64,000 bases of DNA, from contig JAWRVZ010000287.1 of NCBI GenBank assembly GCA_037043235.1, positions 434,001-498,000 on the forward strand, written 5' to 3'. The notes under the pieces are model-generated. The model made no database searches. It had not been told where the DNA came from and saw only the letters and a program-made list of their open reading frames with translations. This DNA comes from Rhodeus uyekii (Eukaryota > Chordata > Actinopteri > Cypriniformes > Acheilognathidae). Of the stretch, positions 63,983-64,000 are shown piece by piece. The number at the start of each line of letters is the position of its first letter. The first letter of the stretch is position 1. Made by a program: the position numbers and the translations under genes.

Positions 63983-64000
63983 AAAAGTGTATACCAGAAG

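Larger units (their letters stand above)
57965..64000. repeat. LINE-derived 117-bp satellite with tRNA-Gly modules
   Basis: The 116-117-bp monomer (TCAAAGCCTAAACTGATGAG ... CATAGCCTA on the plus strand) is the reverse complement of Keno-C ORF2 codons MWSQGMPLATQ to EVLISLGFD. The first copy (57965-58080) is still in frame with the LINE. Later copies carry TAATAAAA, which puts a stop in that frame, so none is coding. Runs of monomers alternate with a fixed tRNA-Gly-containing module of about 430 bp. At least 40 monomers are visible and the array continues past the window. Confidence 0.9.

Noticed and set aside
58081..64000. CRISPR-like appearance (regular repeats)
   Set aside because: Monomers are contiguous with no unique spacers, derive from a LINE ORF, and the genome is vertebrate.

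Overview
The window is vertebrate nuclear DNA, almost certainly from a teleost and probably a cypriniform (zebrafish/carp-like) fish. It has short-intron split genes, U2 snRNA and tRNA sequences, CR1/L2, Nimb and Tx1-clade LINEs, a DIRS element, BEL/Pao, hAT and Tc1/mariner elements, and a gamma-like endogenous retrovirus. Nothing prokaryotic is present. The species is inferred from repeat content only.

Region by region. 1-3.76 kb: the 5' half of a host-type, multi-exon HECT-domain (G2E3-like) ubiquitin-ligase gene on the minus strand, with a promoter-like block upstream of its ATG. 4-7.7 kb: an L2 fragment, a cluster of tRNA-derived relics and a 72-bp composite minisatellite. 7.75-22.6 kb: one Tx1-clade LINE (minus) split by two later insertions, a DIRS tyrosine-recombinase retroelement (7937-13084, itself carrying a mariner-like MITE) and an internally deleted endogenous retrovirus (13950-19159) with nearly identical LTRs. 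22.7-28 kb: the 3' half of a second Tx1-clade LINE, split by a hAT transposon (8-bp TSD) and a solo LTR (5-bp TSD). 28-36.4 kb: a BEL/Pao remnant whose LTR received a Tc1 element and a full-length Nimb (I-group) LINE with both ORFs intact and a 14-bp TSD. 36.4-42.1 kb: an L2/CR1 LINE with a solo LTR inside.

42.1-58.1 kb is the most unusual part. It is a tandem U2 snRNA array, transcribed leftward, in which every U2 copy visible is split at the same point, within or just after the GUAGUA branch-point-recognition segment, by LINEs of at least three lineages resembling the U2-targeting Keno group of the Tx1 clade. No intact U2 gene is present. Fused to the last of these LINEs, 58.1-64 kb is a satellite whose ~117-bp monomer is a piece of that LINE's ORF2, tandemly amplified and punctuated by eight tRNA-Gly(GCC) copies. 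All eight share a T55-to-C change in the T loop / box B. Spacing between tRNAs follows about 430 + n x 117 bp.

How parts relate: the only host protein gene is the HECT gene. Everything else is mobile DNA or multicopy RNA-gene arrays that LINEs have colonised. Nesting gives a relative chronology: Tx1 LINEs first, then DIRS, hAT, BEL and L2, then the mariner MITE, Tc1, solo LTRs, Nimb and the retrovirus. Family names rest on protein motifs recognised by eye; no database search was run.
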